A stretch of DNA of 64,000 bases from Nocardia alni (GTDB lineage: Bacteria > Actinomycetota > Actinomycetes > Mycobacteriales > Mycobacteriaceae): assembly GCF_019038435.1 (NCBI RefSeq), contig NZ_JAGPOX010000012.1, forward strand, positions 1-64,000, read 5' to 3'. Positions 19,054 to 27,465 of the stretch are shown piece after piece. The notes beneath the pieces are model-generated. The model worked only from the letters and a program-made list of their open reading frames with translations, had not been told where the DNA came from and searched no databases. The position numbers were made by a program, and so were the translations under genes. Numbering within the stretch: position 1 is the first letter of the stretch; each line of letters starts with the position of its first letter.

Positions 19054-20976
19054 TCAGTTCGGTCCGCCGAACGACCCGGAGTCGTAGTGGTTGGCGCCCT
19101 GGTCCAGCGGAATCCAGCCACTGCTGGAGAACTCTCGCTCCGGCACACCGGCGCCGACCAGGCCGTGCTGATCGTTGAGGTCGCTGATCAGATCGGCGAC
19201 GGGCTGGGAATCGCTGTAGTGGTAGCCCTGGGCCAGCGCGAAACCGAGTTCGGTGAGCACCGCGGCCTGATATTCGGTCTCCACGCCCTCGGCGATCACC
19301 TGCAGATCCAGCGATTTGCTCAGGGCGGCGATGACCCCGAGCAGCGGCGGGGCCGGTGAATCGGATCGGATGGATGCCACGAAGCTCTGGTCGATCTTGA
19401 GAATATCGCTCGGAATAGTGGCGAGGCGGCTCAGCGAGGAGTAGCCGGTGCCGAAGTCGTCGATCGCGATGCGCACACCGCGGTCGCGCAACGTGTTCAG
19501 ATTGCCGATGGCCGTCTGGGATTCAGCGGCCAGCTCGCTCTCGGTGACCTCGAGGACGAGCTGGTCGGTGGGCCATCCGGTATCGGCCAGAATGCCCAGA
19601 ACGCGCTCGGCGTACTCGGATTCGGCCAGCTCGAGGCCGCTCACGTTGACGTTCAGGGTGAGGTCGAGCTGGGCGAAGGTCTCCTGCAGGCGCGCGGCGT
19701 CGGCGCAGGCCCGGCGCAGCACCAGCTCGTCCAGATCGGCGATCAGGTCGTATTCCTCGGCGACCCGGATCAGGCCCTCGGTGGTCACGTCCGGCTGCGC
19801 GCTCGACGACCAGCGCAGCAGCGCCTCCACACCGACCGCCCGGCCGGCTCCGTTCTCGGTCAGGCTCACGATCGGCTGGTAGTGCACGTCCAGCGCACCC
19901 TTATCGATCGCCTCGCGCAGCTCCACCGCCAGCGGCAACTGCCGGGAGGACTCGAGCACCGTCCGGTTGCGGCCGGCCTGCTTGGCCCGGTACAGCCCGA
20001 CATCCGCGCGGGACACCAGCAGCGAGCCGGATTCGCCCTGCTGCCAGGAGGTCACGCCCGCCGAACATCCGGTGGTGACCGCCGCGCGCAGCTGCTCGGT
20101 GAGCAGGATCGCGGCCTGTTCGGTGGTGCCGGGCAGCAGCAGCGCGAACGCGTCGCCGCCGTAGCGCGCCAGCCGCTGGTCCGGCCCGAGCAGTTTCGAC
20201 CAGGTGTCGGCCACCCGCTGCAGCACCGCGTCGCCCGCGCGATGTCCGAGATGATCGTTGATCTTCTGGAAGCGGTCCAGATCCACCAGTACCAGCGCCA
20301 GCCCCTGTTCGGTGCGGGTGGCGTGCCCGATCGCGTTGGCCAGCACGCGGTCGAAACCGCGGCGGTTCAACAGTCCGGTCAGCACGTCGATATCCGCGTT
20401 CGAGGCCATCCTGGTCAGGATCCCGACCACGATGCCGACCCCGACTGTGACACCGGCCGGGATGATGCCCGACCACCACGGCAGACCGCGCGAGGGCACC
20501 ACCCACAGGCACAGCGCCACCGCGAACGCGACATGAGCCGCGACCCGCTGCCAGGCGAAGAAGATCGCCGCATCGCAGGCGATGAATGCGTAGAACGCGG
20601 CCAGGCTGATCGCGCCGACCGAATTCGGGAACCAGTGCACCGCGATCGTCACCAGCACGGTGGCCACCGCGACGTAGCCGTGGTGGATCGAATGCGGCAG
20701 CCGCGGGCCCCAGATCAGCAGGCTGACGCCGAGCAGCAGCGCGATACCGGCCGCACCGCCCACCAGCGGCCGGTTGCCCTGATCACCTGGGGCGACGGCG
20801 GTGATGAGCAGACCGAGTACCCCACCCATGACGTAGAACGCCCCGGTGGTCCGGGCCATGACCATTGCCGTCGCCAGCGCCGAGACCGTCCGCACCCGCG
20901 TCCGGGCATCGCCGCGAGAGCCGAATCCGCGCACGCTGCCTAGCCTAGACACAGTTGTCCCATGCAGTAGTGACAT
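19054..20976 (-). CDS. Membrane-bound c-di-GMP phosphodiesterase with degenerate GGDEF domain
   Basis: 640 residues. Several transmembrane helices (about 30-200) precede a GGDEF-type domain and an EAL domain. The cyclase motif reads RYGGDAF, so the acidic residue needed for catalysis is Ala, although DLDRFQKINDHLGHRAGD is normal. The EAL half keeps VEALLRW, LEVTESE, IDDFGTGYSS, LKIDQSFV and VIAEGVET, so it should hydrolyse c-di-GMP, probably with GTP binding at the GGDAF domain as a regulatory input. The ATG at 20976 is chosen from the position of the first helix; other starts are possible. Confidence 0.82.
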   Translation of the reverse strand: MSLLHGTTVSRLGSVRGFGSRGDARTRVRTVSALATAMVMARTTGAFYVMGGVLGLLITAVAPGDQGNRPLVGGAAGIALLLGVSLLIWGPRLPHSIHHGYVAVATVLVTIAVHWFPNSVGAISLAAFYAFIACDAAIFFAWQRVAAHVAFAVALCLWVVPSRGLPWWSGIIPAGVTVGVGIVVGILTRMASNADIDVLTGLLNRRGFDRVLANAIGHATRTEQGLALVLVDLDRFQKINDHLGHRAGDAVLQRVADTWSKLLGPDQRLARYGGDAFALLLPGTTEQAAILLTEQLRAAVTTGCSAGVTSWQQGESGSLLVSRADVGLYRAKQAGRNRTVLESSRQLPLAVELREAIDKGALDVHYQPIVSLTENGAGRAVGVEALLRWSSSAQPDVTTEGLIRVAEEYDLIADLDELVLRRACADAARLQETFAQLDLTLNVNVSGLELAESEYAERVLGILADTGWPTDQLVLEVTESELAAESQTAIGNLNTLRDRGVRIAIDDFGTGYSSLSRLATIPSDILKIDQSFVASIRSDSPAPPLLGVIAALSKSLDLQVIAEGVETEYQAAVLTELGFALAQGYHYSDSQPVADLISDLNDQHGLVGAGVPEREFSSSGWIPLDQGANHYDSGSFGGPN

Positions 20977-21214
20977 CCGCAGGAATCCACCGGCAAAGTC
21001 TTCGGGGAACCGGCATGGTCCGCGGAGAACTGGCATGTCCGGCTGCACAATCCGGGTGTGATCGTGGATCGGACGACGCCTGGATACGGGCGCGCCGTAA
21101 ATCCACAGCGCCACCTTTGTTTTAATCGCAAATTAACAGCTACCAACCTTGCGCGAACCGGACCACCCCGCCACGACAACCGGATTCGCCGCGGCGCGGA
21201 CCACGTGTGTGGCC

Positions 21215-22474
21215 CTAGACAGCTTCCAGGACTTCCCGTCCGACGAACGGCACGAGCGCCTCGGGCACCCGGACCGAACCGTCGGCCCGCTGGTGGTTCT
21301 CCAGCAGTGCGACGATCCAGCGCGTGGTGGCCAGGGTGCCGTTGAGTGTGGCCGCGATCTGCGGTTTGCCGTTCTCGTCGCGATAGCGCACCGACAGCCG
21401 GCGGGCCTGGAAGGTCGTGCAGTTCGAGGTGGAGGTGAGCTCCCGATAGGTCTGCTGGGTGGGAACCCAAGCCTCGCAGTCGAATTTGCGCGCGGCCGAG
21501 GTGCCCAGATCACCGGCCGCCGTGTCGATCACCCGATACGGCACCTCGATCGCGGCCAGCATGTCCTTCTCCCAGCCCAGCAGCCGCCGATGCTCGGCGT
21601 CGGCGTCCTCGGGCCTGCAGTAGACGAACATTTCGACCTTGTCGAACTGGTGCACCCGGATGATGCCGCGGGTGTCCTTGCCATAGCTTCCGGCCTCCCG
21701 CCGGAAGCACGAGGACCAGCCCGCGTACCGCTTCGGACCGCCCGACAGGTCCAGGATCTCGCCCGAGTGATAGCCCGCCATCGGCACCTCCGAGGTGCCG
21801 ACCAGGTAGAGGTCGTCCTCCTCGAGGTGGTAGATCTCGGCGGAATGCTGCCCCAGGAATCCGGTGCCCGCCATGATCTCCGGGCGCACCAGCACCGGCG
21901 GGATCATCAGGGTGAACCCGTTCGCCATAGCCTGCTGGGCGGCCAGCTGGAGCAGACCGAGCTGCAACAGCGCGCCGTAACCGGTCAGGAAGTAGAACCG
22001 GGCGCCGGACACCTTGGCCCCACGCTCCATATCGATCAGCCCCAGCGATTCGCCCAGTTCGAGATGGTCTTTCGGGGTGAAGTCGAATTCGGGTGCGGTG
22101 CCGACGGTTTCCAGGACGACGTAATCGTCCTCGCCGCCGGCGGGTACGCCCTGCTGGACCACATTGGGCAGTGCGCGCAGGGCCACGTCCAGGTCGGCGT
22201 CCGCGAGGTTCTCGGCCACCTCGGCCTGCTTGACCTTGGCCGACAACTCCTGGCCCTGTGCCAGCAGACCCGCCCGTTCGTCCGGGGACGCCTTGCCGAC
22301 CTTCTTGCCCAGTGCCTTGTGCTCGGCCCGCAGCGTGTCGGCGGTCGCGACCGCGGCGCGGCGGGCGGCGTCGGCCTCGAGCAGGGCGTCCACCAGCGCC
22401 GGATCCTCACCGCGGGACCGCTGCGAGGCACGGACGGCGTCGGGGTTCTCGCGCAGGAATCGAAGGTCGATCAT
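21215..22474 (-). CDS. serS: Seryl-tRNA synthetase
   Basis: Class II synthetase charging tRNA-Ser in the cytoplasm, 419 residues, normal length. The N-terminal coiled-coil arm (about 30-100) is followed by the catalytic core, with [15 protein letters not shown], the motif 2 region [21 protein letters not shown] and the C-terminal motif 3 region [18 protein letters not shown]. It is divergent from the septum-formation gene, an arrangement conserved in mycobacteria (Rv3834c/Rv3835). Confidence 0.96.
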   Translation of the reverse strand: MIDLRFLRENPDAVRASQRSRGEDPALVDALLEADAARRAAVATADTLRAEHKALGKKVGKASPDERAGLLAQGQELSAKVKQAEVAENLADADLDVALRALPNVVQQGVPAGGEDDYVVLETVGTAPEFDFTPKDHLELGESLGLIDMERGAKVSGARFYFLTGYGALLQLGLLQLAAQQAMANGFTLMIPPVLVRPEIMAGTGFLGQHSAEIYHLEEDDLYLVGTSEVPMAGYHSGEILDLSGGPKRYAGWSSCFRREAGSYGKDTRGIIRVHQFDKVEMFVYCRPEDADAEHRRLLGWEKDMLAAIEVPYRVIDTAAGDLGTSAARKFDCEAWVPTQQTYRELTSTSNCTTFQARRLSVRYRDENGKPQIAATLNGTLATTRWIVALLENHQRADGSVRVPEALVPFVGREVLEAV

Positions 22475-22580
22475 GGGTACTCAGCCTAACGGGGCTCGTC
22501 CACCGATATTCCGCAGGTCCACAGCGAATAGCCGAGCCGATCGTGGCGGGGTGGGGTGGGCGCTGCCATGATGGACCGCG

Positions 22581-23735
22581 ATGCCATCCGACCATGTGCC
22601 CGTGCACGGACCAGAGCCCGAATGGGGTGAATCGGTATCCGACTGGCCGGGAGCCGATTCCGAGTGGGACGAATCCCCCTCCGGGACCTTCGAGCCGTCC
22701 CCGACCCCCCGGCGTGCGGCCGGGCGAACCCACCTGCCGGCACACAAGATGCGGTGGGGCCTGCTCGCGGTGGCGGTGGGCGCGGTGCTCGCCGCGATCG
22801 TGACGTTGTCCATCTCCGGATTCCGCAACTCGCACGGACTGGAGGCGCACGAACCGGCGGGCGGGGCCGCGGGGGGCCGGGTCAATACCGCCTTCGGCAC
22901 CGCGACGGCGGGCGACTGCCTGACCTGGGCCGATCCCCGGACGCTCGACCTGTCGAAGGTCAACTGCGCGGATAAGCACCTGTTCGAGGTCACCGCCGAT
23001 ATCGACCTGGCCGACTATCCGGGCCGGGAGTTCGGGCCGGGCACCCGTTTTCCCGATTCGCTGCGCTTCGCCGAACTACGCGACGAGCACTGTGTCACCG
23101 CGGCGCAGACCTATCTGGGCGGACGGCTCGATCCGCGCGGCCGGTTCGTGGTCGGCATGATCAATCCGGGCGAGCCCGCGTGGACCAGCGGCGACCGAAC
23201 GATCCGCTGCGGCCTGCAGTTGGTCAGCGCCACCGGCAACGCCACCCAGGACACCGTCGGCCGGGTCCGCGACAGCGATCAATCCCGCATCTGGGATCCC
23301 GGCACCTGCATCGGCATCAATCAGAACCTGCCCACCAACGAGCCGGTCGACTGCGCCAAACCTCATGCATACGAGGTGATCTCGACCGTCGATCTCGGCC
23401 CGCAGTTCACCGGCGACCCGCCCGCCGCGACCGACCAGGACAAGTTCATGCAGAACCAGTGCGCCCGGGTCGCCGGCAGCTACATGGGCGGTGCGGATTC
23501 GTTGATGAACAAGACGCTGACCGTCTTCTGGGACGACCTCGACGTCCGCAGCTGGCTGGTCGGCAGCCACAAGTTGAACTGCCTGGTCGGCAAGGGCGCC
23601 CAGGACGGCTTCTCCTCGATCACCGGCTCGGCCAAGGGCAACATCCTCATCGACGGCCAAGCGCCTGTGCCACCACCGAAATCGGGCCGCTCGACCCCGG
23701 CCCCACTGCCCGGCGCCGCCGCACCGCCGCGATGA
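22581..23735 (+). CDS. Septum formation family membrane protein (Rv3835-like)
   Basis: 384 residues: an acidic cytoplasmic N-terminus, one transmembrane helix at about 58-80 (GLLAVAVGAVLAAIVTLSI), then an extracytoplasmic part with two similar Cys-containing units (GDCLTW.....CADKHLFEVT and GTCIGIN.....CAKPHAYEVI). This duplicated fold is the septum-formation domain. Position next to serS and followed by a small metallopeptidase matches Rv3835-Rv3836. The biochemical role is unproven. Confidence 0.82.
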   Translation: MPSDHVPVHGPEPEWGESVSDWPGADSEWDESPSGTFEPSPTPRRAAGRTHLPAHKMRWGLLAVAVGAVLAAIVTLSISGFRNSHGLEAHEPAGGAAGGRVNTAFGTATAGDCLTWADPRTLDLSKVNCADKHLFEVTADIDLADYPGREFGPGTRFPDSLRFAELRDEHCVTAAQTYLGGRLDPRGRFVVGMINPGEPAWTSGDRTIRCGLQLVSATGNATQDTVGRVRDSDQSRIWDPGTCIGINQNLPTNEPVDCAKPHAYEVISTVDLGPQFTGDPPAATDQDKFMQNQCARVAGSYMGGADSLMNKTLTVFWDDLDVRSWLVGSHKLNCLVGKGAQDGFSSITGSAKGNILIDGQAPVPPPKSGRSTPAPLPGAAAPPR

Positions 23736-23754
23736 ATCCGCGGAGCCGAACGCG

Positions 23755-24108
23755 ATGACCGTATCGATGTCACCGGAAGAATTCGAGGAGCTGGTCGGCG
23801 ACGCCCTGGATCTGATCCCGCCCGAGCTGGCACACGCCATCGACAACGTGGTTGTGCTGATCGAACCGCGCGACAGGCGGGATCCCCACCTCCTCGGCCT
23901 GTACCACGGCATATCCCTGACCCAGCGGATCGACAGCCAGTACGGCGGCGTCCTGCCCGACACCGTGACCATCTTCCGCGAACCCATTCTGGCGATGTGC
24001 ACGACTCGGGATGAAGTCGTGCAGGAGGTAGCGATCACAGTGATTCATGAGATTGCGCACTATTTCGGGATTGACGAACAGCGGCTGCATGAGCTGGGTT
24101 GGGGCTGA
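23755..24108 (+). CDS. Small zincin metallopeptidase family protein (Rv3836-like)
   Basis: 117 residues. It contains the zinc-binding HExxH motif as HEIAHYFGID near the C-terminus, with a downstream acidic residue, as in the Zincin_1 (MMP-like) family. It starts 20 bp after the septum-formation gene and is probably cotranscribed. The substrate is unknown. This is the last gene that fits core synteny; the sequence after it is accessory. Confidence 0.85.
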   Translation: MTVSMSPEEFEELVGDALDLIPPELAHAIDNVVVLIEPRDRRDPHLLGLYHGISLTQRIDSQYGGVLPDTVTIFREPILAMCTTRDEVVQEVAITVIHEIAHYFGIDEQRLHELGWG

Positions 24109-24473
24109 CGCCGCCTCACACACTTCCGATTCAAGATTCTTAACCAGCAGAAATACTGCCTGACATGGGCTGATCGCCACCATCTGATGCCCGGGAATCA
24201 ATCGTGTCGAGCTGTTCGACGCCGTCGATTCGGTCGGTTTCGGCGGCGTTGAGCGGGGTTCGGCGGCACAGATTTCCCCGAAATTCCCCGAGGATCCCTG
24301 CAATCATCGTGACTCGAGCCTTGATCACCCAATGTTTGCCACACGGCTGAACTAGACCACTCCGCGAAGTCTCACCTTGCGCTGACCTGGTCTTTTCCTA
24401 TTCGAATGCCTGTTTGGCGAGGTTGACGCGCTGCTCTGCCGGGTGGTCGAATCCGCAGATAGCTATCCACTTC

Positions 24474-24492
24474 CGGGAGCTAGACCCTCCCG
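24474..24492 (+). promoter_or_regulatory. Hairpin with CTAGACC loop, copy 1
   Basis: CGGGAG, loop CTAGACC, CTCCCG: a perfect 6-bp stem with a 7-base loop. It is not followed by a T run, so it is not an intrinsic terminator. The loop is identical to that of the next hairpin while the stem bases differ, which suggests that structure plus loop sequence is what is kept. Confidence 0.6.
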
Positions 24493-24509
24493 AAGGTGGC
24501 CACAAAAAT

Positions 24510-24544
24510 GCCCCTCAGCGGATCTAGACCATCCGCCAAGGGGC
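24510..24544 (+). promoter_or_regulatory. Hairpin with CTAGACC loop, copy 2
   Basis: GCCCCT-CA-GCGGAT, loop CTAGACC, ATCCGC-CA-AGGGGC. Two 6-bp stems are separated by a symmetric CA/CA internal loop. It ends 27 bases before the ATG at 24572, inside the probable 5' leader. It could be a protein- or RNA-binding element, or a DNA operator read as an inverted repeat. Confidence 0.65.
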
Positions 24545-24571
24545 TGATGCCAGGAAGAAAGGCTTCCCGAC

Positions 24572-25399
24572 ATGACCATTATCACCATGCCTACTCGGCG
24601 CCGCGGTCCCAGGACCGCAGACCCCTTCTCCGCTGATTTCGACTTCGCAGGACAGCAGGAGCTCGCGCAACAGCGTTTGGCCGAGCAGGCGGATCCGTCT
24701 TGGACCCAGGCCATGTCTGATAACGAGCTGCGGATGGAGCGAGCGGCCGCCGAGGAGATTCGGACACTCGCACGAACAGCTCGGCTGGACGAGGCTCGGG
24801 ATGCTCACGGCCGCCAAGAGCTGCGGCGCAAGCACGAGCGAGCCGATGAGGAGGCATACGCCGATGCCGACGCCGCGTATCGACGTGCGGCAAGCCCCAC
24901 GGCACGGGTGGGCCGATTGTTTCGGAGTTCACGGTGGGTGTCTCGGACGCTGACCGGTGTGGCTGTGGTCGGCATGGTGTGGGGTTCGTTCAACGTGCAG
25001 CACAACCTCATGGCGGGCACGCCGCTGACGGATCCTCGCTACTGGCTGGCGTACCTGTACGAACCGATCATCACGCTGCCGCTCGTCGCGATGATGTATT
25101 TGGCGACGACGGCTTCCCGAGAGGGACAGGTCATCGCGAAGGCTCGGATTGCCCCGATCGAGATCGGCTTACTGCTGCTGAGCCTTGTGATAAATATCAC
25201 GCCGTATGTCATCGCGGGTGACCTTCAGAAGTCCTTCGAGTACAGCATCGCACCGGTGATGATCGCAGCGGTCATTCCGATGCACTCGCTCGCCGCCAAG
25301 GAGTTCGCCAAGATGATCGGCGGTGGGTTGCCTCGAACGGAGAGCCTCGGTGCAGCCGAAGTTATCGAACCGACGCCGACCCTGGTCGATGTAGCTTGA
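24572..25399 (+). CDS. Four-helix membrane protein, DUF2637/Spd-like (mobile element transfer region)
   Basis: 275 residues: a charged, Glu/Arg-rich cytoplasmic N-terminus likely to be helical or coiled (about 30-95), then about four membrane helices (GVAVVGMVWGSFNVQHNLM, ITLPLVAMMYLATT, IGLLLLSLVINITPYVI, PVMIAAVIPMHSLAA). The layout resembles the DUF2637 proteins found beside replication genes on actinomycete plasmids and integrative elements, where Spd proteins help intramycelial spread. The family name is by resemblance. The next gene is a paralogue with the same N-V-x-x-N-L-M block. Confidence 0.6.
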   Translation: MTIITMPTRRRGPRTADPFSADFDFAGQQELAQQRLAEQADPSWTQAMSDNELRMERAAAEEIRTLARTARLDEARDAHGRQELRRKHERADEEAYADADAAYRRAASPTARVGRLFRSSRWVSRTLTGVAVVGMVWGSFNVQHNLMAGTPLTDPRYWLAYLYEPIITLPLVAMMYLATTASREGQVIAKARIAPIEIGLLLLSLVINITPYVIAGDLQKSFEYSIAPVMIAAVIPMHSLAAKEFAKMIGGGLPRTESLGAAEVIEPTPTLVDVA

Positions 25400-25912
25400 C
25401 TGCACCCGGCCGGACTCCCCAGCAGCACAGCCGAACCTCCATGCGGCGTGCATACCCAGGACGGGGACGAAGGATCAGCCGACTGTCGAGAAACAGTTCC
25501 TACTCGTCTAGGCCGCGCGTCGGGAATCGCGCCCCGCCTGGGCGGTAGTCGGTCTCAGGGACCCGTGAGGAGCTGTCTCGCCAGCTTCCCACAGCGACAC
25601 ACCCTCGCCGGGTACTCGTGGTACTCGGGTTCAATTTTCATGGGAATCACGCGCATTCCTCACGCCGCCATGGTGCAGCGGATGTCCCGTGGCCCGAGTC
25701 CGGTGTGCGACAGATGTTTCCGCGCTCTCCCCTTTGCCAAGGCATCGGTAGTAGCGCATAATCAGGGCAGCTCGACCCTGTTGAGGTCGGGCTCACTCAG
25801 CGCGATTCGGCCGCTCTCAGGCCCGGCGTTGGACACGGACAGACACCTCGCGAACTGGTGTATCGCTGTCCGGGACGTCCACATTCGATTCCGACGCGCT
25901 GAGGACACGTTC
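25400..25912. other. 513-bp gap without a supported gene
   Basis: The frame of the following gene is open through most of this gap, but no good ribosome site precedes any early start, codon use is poor and the predicted peptide has no membrane or domain character. I see no terminator, repeat or RNA gene here. Confidence 0.4.
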
Positions 25913-27151
25913 ATGAAGCTGATCCCCCGCCCGCACACGATGTTCCGGTTGTGGCGATCGCCCGATCCGCCACAGGCACAGATGGATCTCACGGACCGGG
26001 TTGCCTGGGCGCGCGGTCGAATCCCGTTGCAGCACATCGACGATCTGTTCGATGCGATGGACGACGACGAAATCGAGGAGATACGCCTCAGTCGGAAGGC
26101 CATGCGCCGCAAGGATCGCCGTCGCACTGAACGCAGTTTTTCCGCCGATCTTGCCGCAGAGCACCAGCGCCGCCGGGAAGCTACGCGGATCCGCCGCCAC
26201 GACGAACACCAGCAGCGATGGCTTGCCCGCGCTCGGGCAAGCCGAGACCGGGCTACCAACGCCGACGCTCAAGAGGCCGCTCTCCACCGGAGAGCGACAT
26301 GGGCTTCGCTGCGATTGCGGGCAGTGATGGCGGCCGGGCTGGCATGGTCGGCGGTCAATGTCGGCAGGAACCTCATGCCCGTCGTCGGCCCCGCCGGCGC
26401 TGTCTGGTGGTTGCAGTGGATCTTGTCGTTCGGGCTCGAAGCGATGGTTTCGGTGCCGATTCTGGAAATCATGGCTCAGTCCGCGGCTGCCGCTCGGTTG
26501 GGCCGGAAGGTGAAGCGCGACAAAATCATCATCTTCGAGGCCGGGTTATTGCTGACGACGGTGGGCTTGAACTGCGGGCCACACCTGGCCGCAGGAGACT
26601 TCGGGCGGGCGGCGGAATACGCTGTCGCGCCAATGATGGTCGTGGTGTTGATGTGGGTGCACGCCTGGATCGCTGCGCGCTACGCCACGCTGATCGCCGC
26701 GGTCGCCGGCGCGAACAGCGCCGCCGACGTTCCCGGCAATCAACCGGCCCCGGTGCTGACGCGGGGATATGGCACTTCGGTCGCGTCTCTGCCCGATCTG
26801 GCCCCAACCGTCATCGGGCCGCCCCCGACAGTTCTCGGCAATTCGTTTGTCGGCGAGACAAACTCAGTGGCCGAAGACCGGAATGAGGCTACGGATCGTT
26901 ACTGGTGGGTCGCGGTGCGGATGGTAGAGACCAGGAAGTCTCTGAAGTCGGTGCCCGATCTCGTGCAGATTCTTCGGCTCGCCGACCAGGGGATGAACGC
27001 CAACGCGGTCACGGCTCGGATGAACCGAGAAACGGACGGCTCATGGCAACGATCCACCGTCGATCGGCTCATTCGATGCGCCGACACTCTGGGATTCCGA
27101 ACCAATCCGATGGGAGGTGATCTTATCGGCCAATCGACGCGCGCAGCGTAG
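25913..27151 (+). CDS. Membrane protein, DUF2637/Spd-like paralogue with C-terminal helical extension
   Basis: 412 residues. The ATG at 25913 follows GAGGACACGTTC and removes a long weakly coding extension. Architecture repeats the upstream gene: a basic/acidic N-terminal helical region (about 40-130), then four helices including AGLAWSAVNVGRNLMPVVG and MMVVVLMWVHAWIAARY. Added at the C-terminus is a soluble segment with a helix-turn-helix-like block (ILRLADQGMNANAVTARMNR, then STVDRLIRCADTLGF). That tail could bind DNA or partner proteins of the element; this is inference. Confidence 0.6.
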   Translation: MKLIPRPHTMFRLWRSPDPPQAQMDLTDRVAWARGRIPLQHIDDLFDAMDDDEIEEIRLSRKAMRRKDRRRTERSFSADLAAEHQRRREATRIRRHDEHQQRWLARARASRDRATNADAQEAALHRRATWASLRLRAVMAAGLAWSAVNVGRNLMPVVGPAGAVWWLQWILSFGLEAMVSVPILEIMAQSAAAARLGRKVKRDKIIIFEAGLLLTTVGLNCGPHLAAGDFGRAAEYAVAPMMVVVLMWVHAWIAARYATLIAAVAGANSAADVPGNQPAPVLTRGYGTSVASLPDLAPTVIGPPPTVLGNSFVGETNSVAEDRNEATDRYWWVAVRMVETRKSLKSVPDLVQILRLADQGMNANAVTARMNRETDGSWQRSTVDRLIRCADTLGFRTNPMGGDLIGQSTRAA

Positions 27152-27261
27152 TGACTGCTACGAGGCTCGTCGCCGAAAAACGGTGAATGCCGGTGGACTT
27201 CGTGTGATAGGTGTGCCGAGCATATCGCCACACCCACACGAATAGATAACCGAAAAGCATT

Positions 27262-27286
27262 GGCCCTCAGGTGCGAACTGAGGGCC
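27262..27286. promoter_or_regulatory. Perfect 9-bp inverted repeat upstream of the primase gene
   Basis: GGCCCTCAG, loop GTGCGAA, CTGAGGGCC. It lies in the roughly 310-bp leader between the membrane protein and the primase. It can be read as a protein-binding site, an mRNA hairpin or, without a T run, a weak terminator. A GTG in the loop would be an unlikely translation start because of this stem. Confidence 0.5.
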
Positions 27287-27465
27287 GCAACCCGAAGGCT
27301 GCTGTGCTGCTATGCAAGTCTGATGATAGCGCATGCCGCGATGCGGGTTCAACCGCTGGCGTACCGGCCAGCGGCAGACCTGTCGCACTCGCGGATCCGC
27401 TATTCCTGCTTCCCGAATCATCCATAGCCCCAACCGATCCGGCCTCAACACACGTCGAGGCACGG

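Larger units (their letters stand above)
24109..24571. other. Non-coding 463-bp boundary region with structured leader
   Basis: No credible gene. CTAGACC occurs at 24352, 24480 and 24524; the last two are loops of strong hairpins described separately. The segment just before the next ATG also folds as GGAAG-AAAGG-CTTCC (24553-24567), which places purine-rich ribosome-site bases in a stem-loop. Synteny with mycobacteria ends here, so the left edge of the accessory region is probably in or near this segment. No tRNA or att repeat is recognisable. Confidence 0.5.

Noticed and set aside
24471..24544. CTAGACC hairpins as tRNA anticodon arms or terminators
   Set aside because: The 7-base loop has U at the second position, but no acceptor, D or T arms are present and the base after the triplet is a pyrimidine. 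No T run follows either stem on the plus strand.
25448..25912. N-terminal extension of the second DUF2637-like protein
   Set aside because: Open frame only; a better ribosome site and normal architecture support the ATG at 25913.
27271..27465. GTG start of the primase at 27271
   Set aside because: The codon lies in the loop of a perfect hairpin, lacks a ribosome site, and the added 65 codons have weaker third-position GC than the rest.
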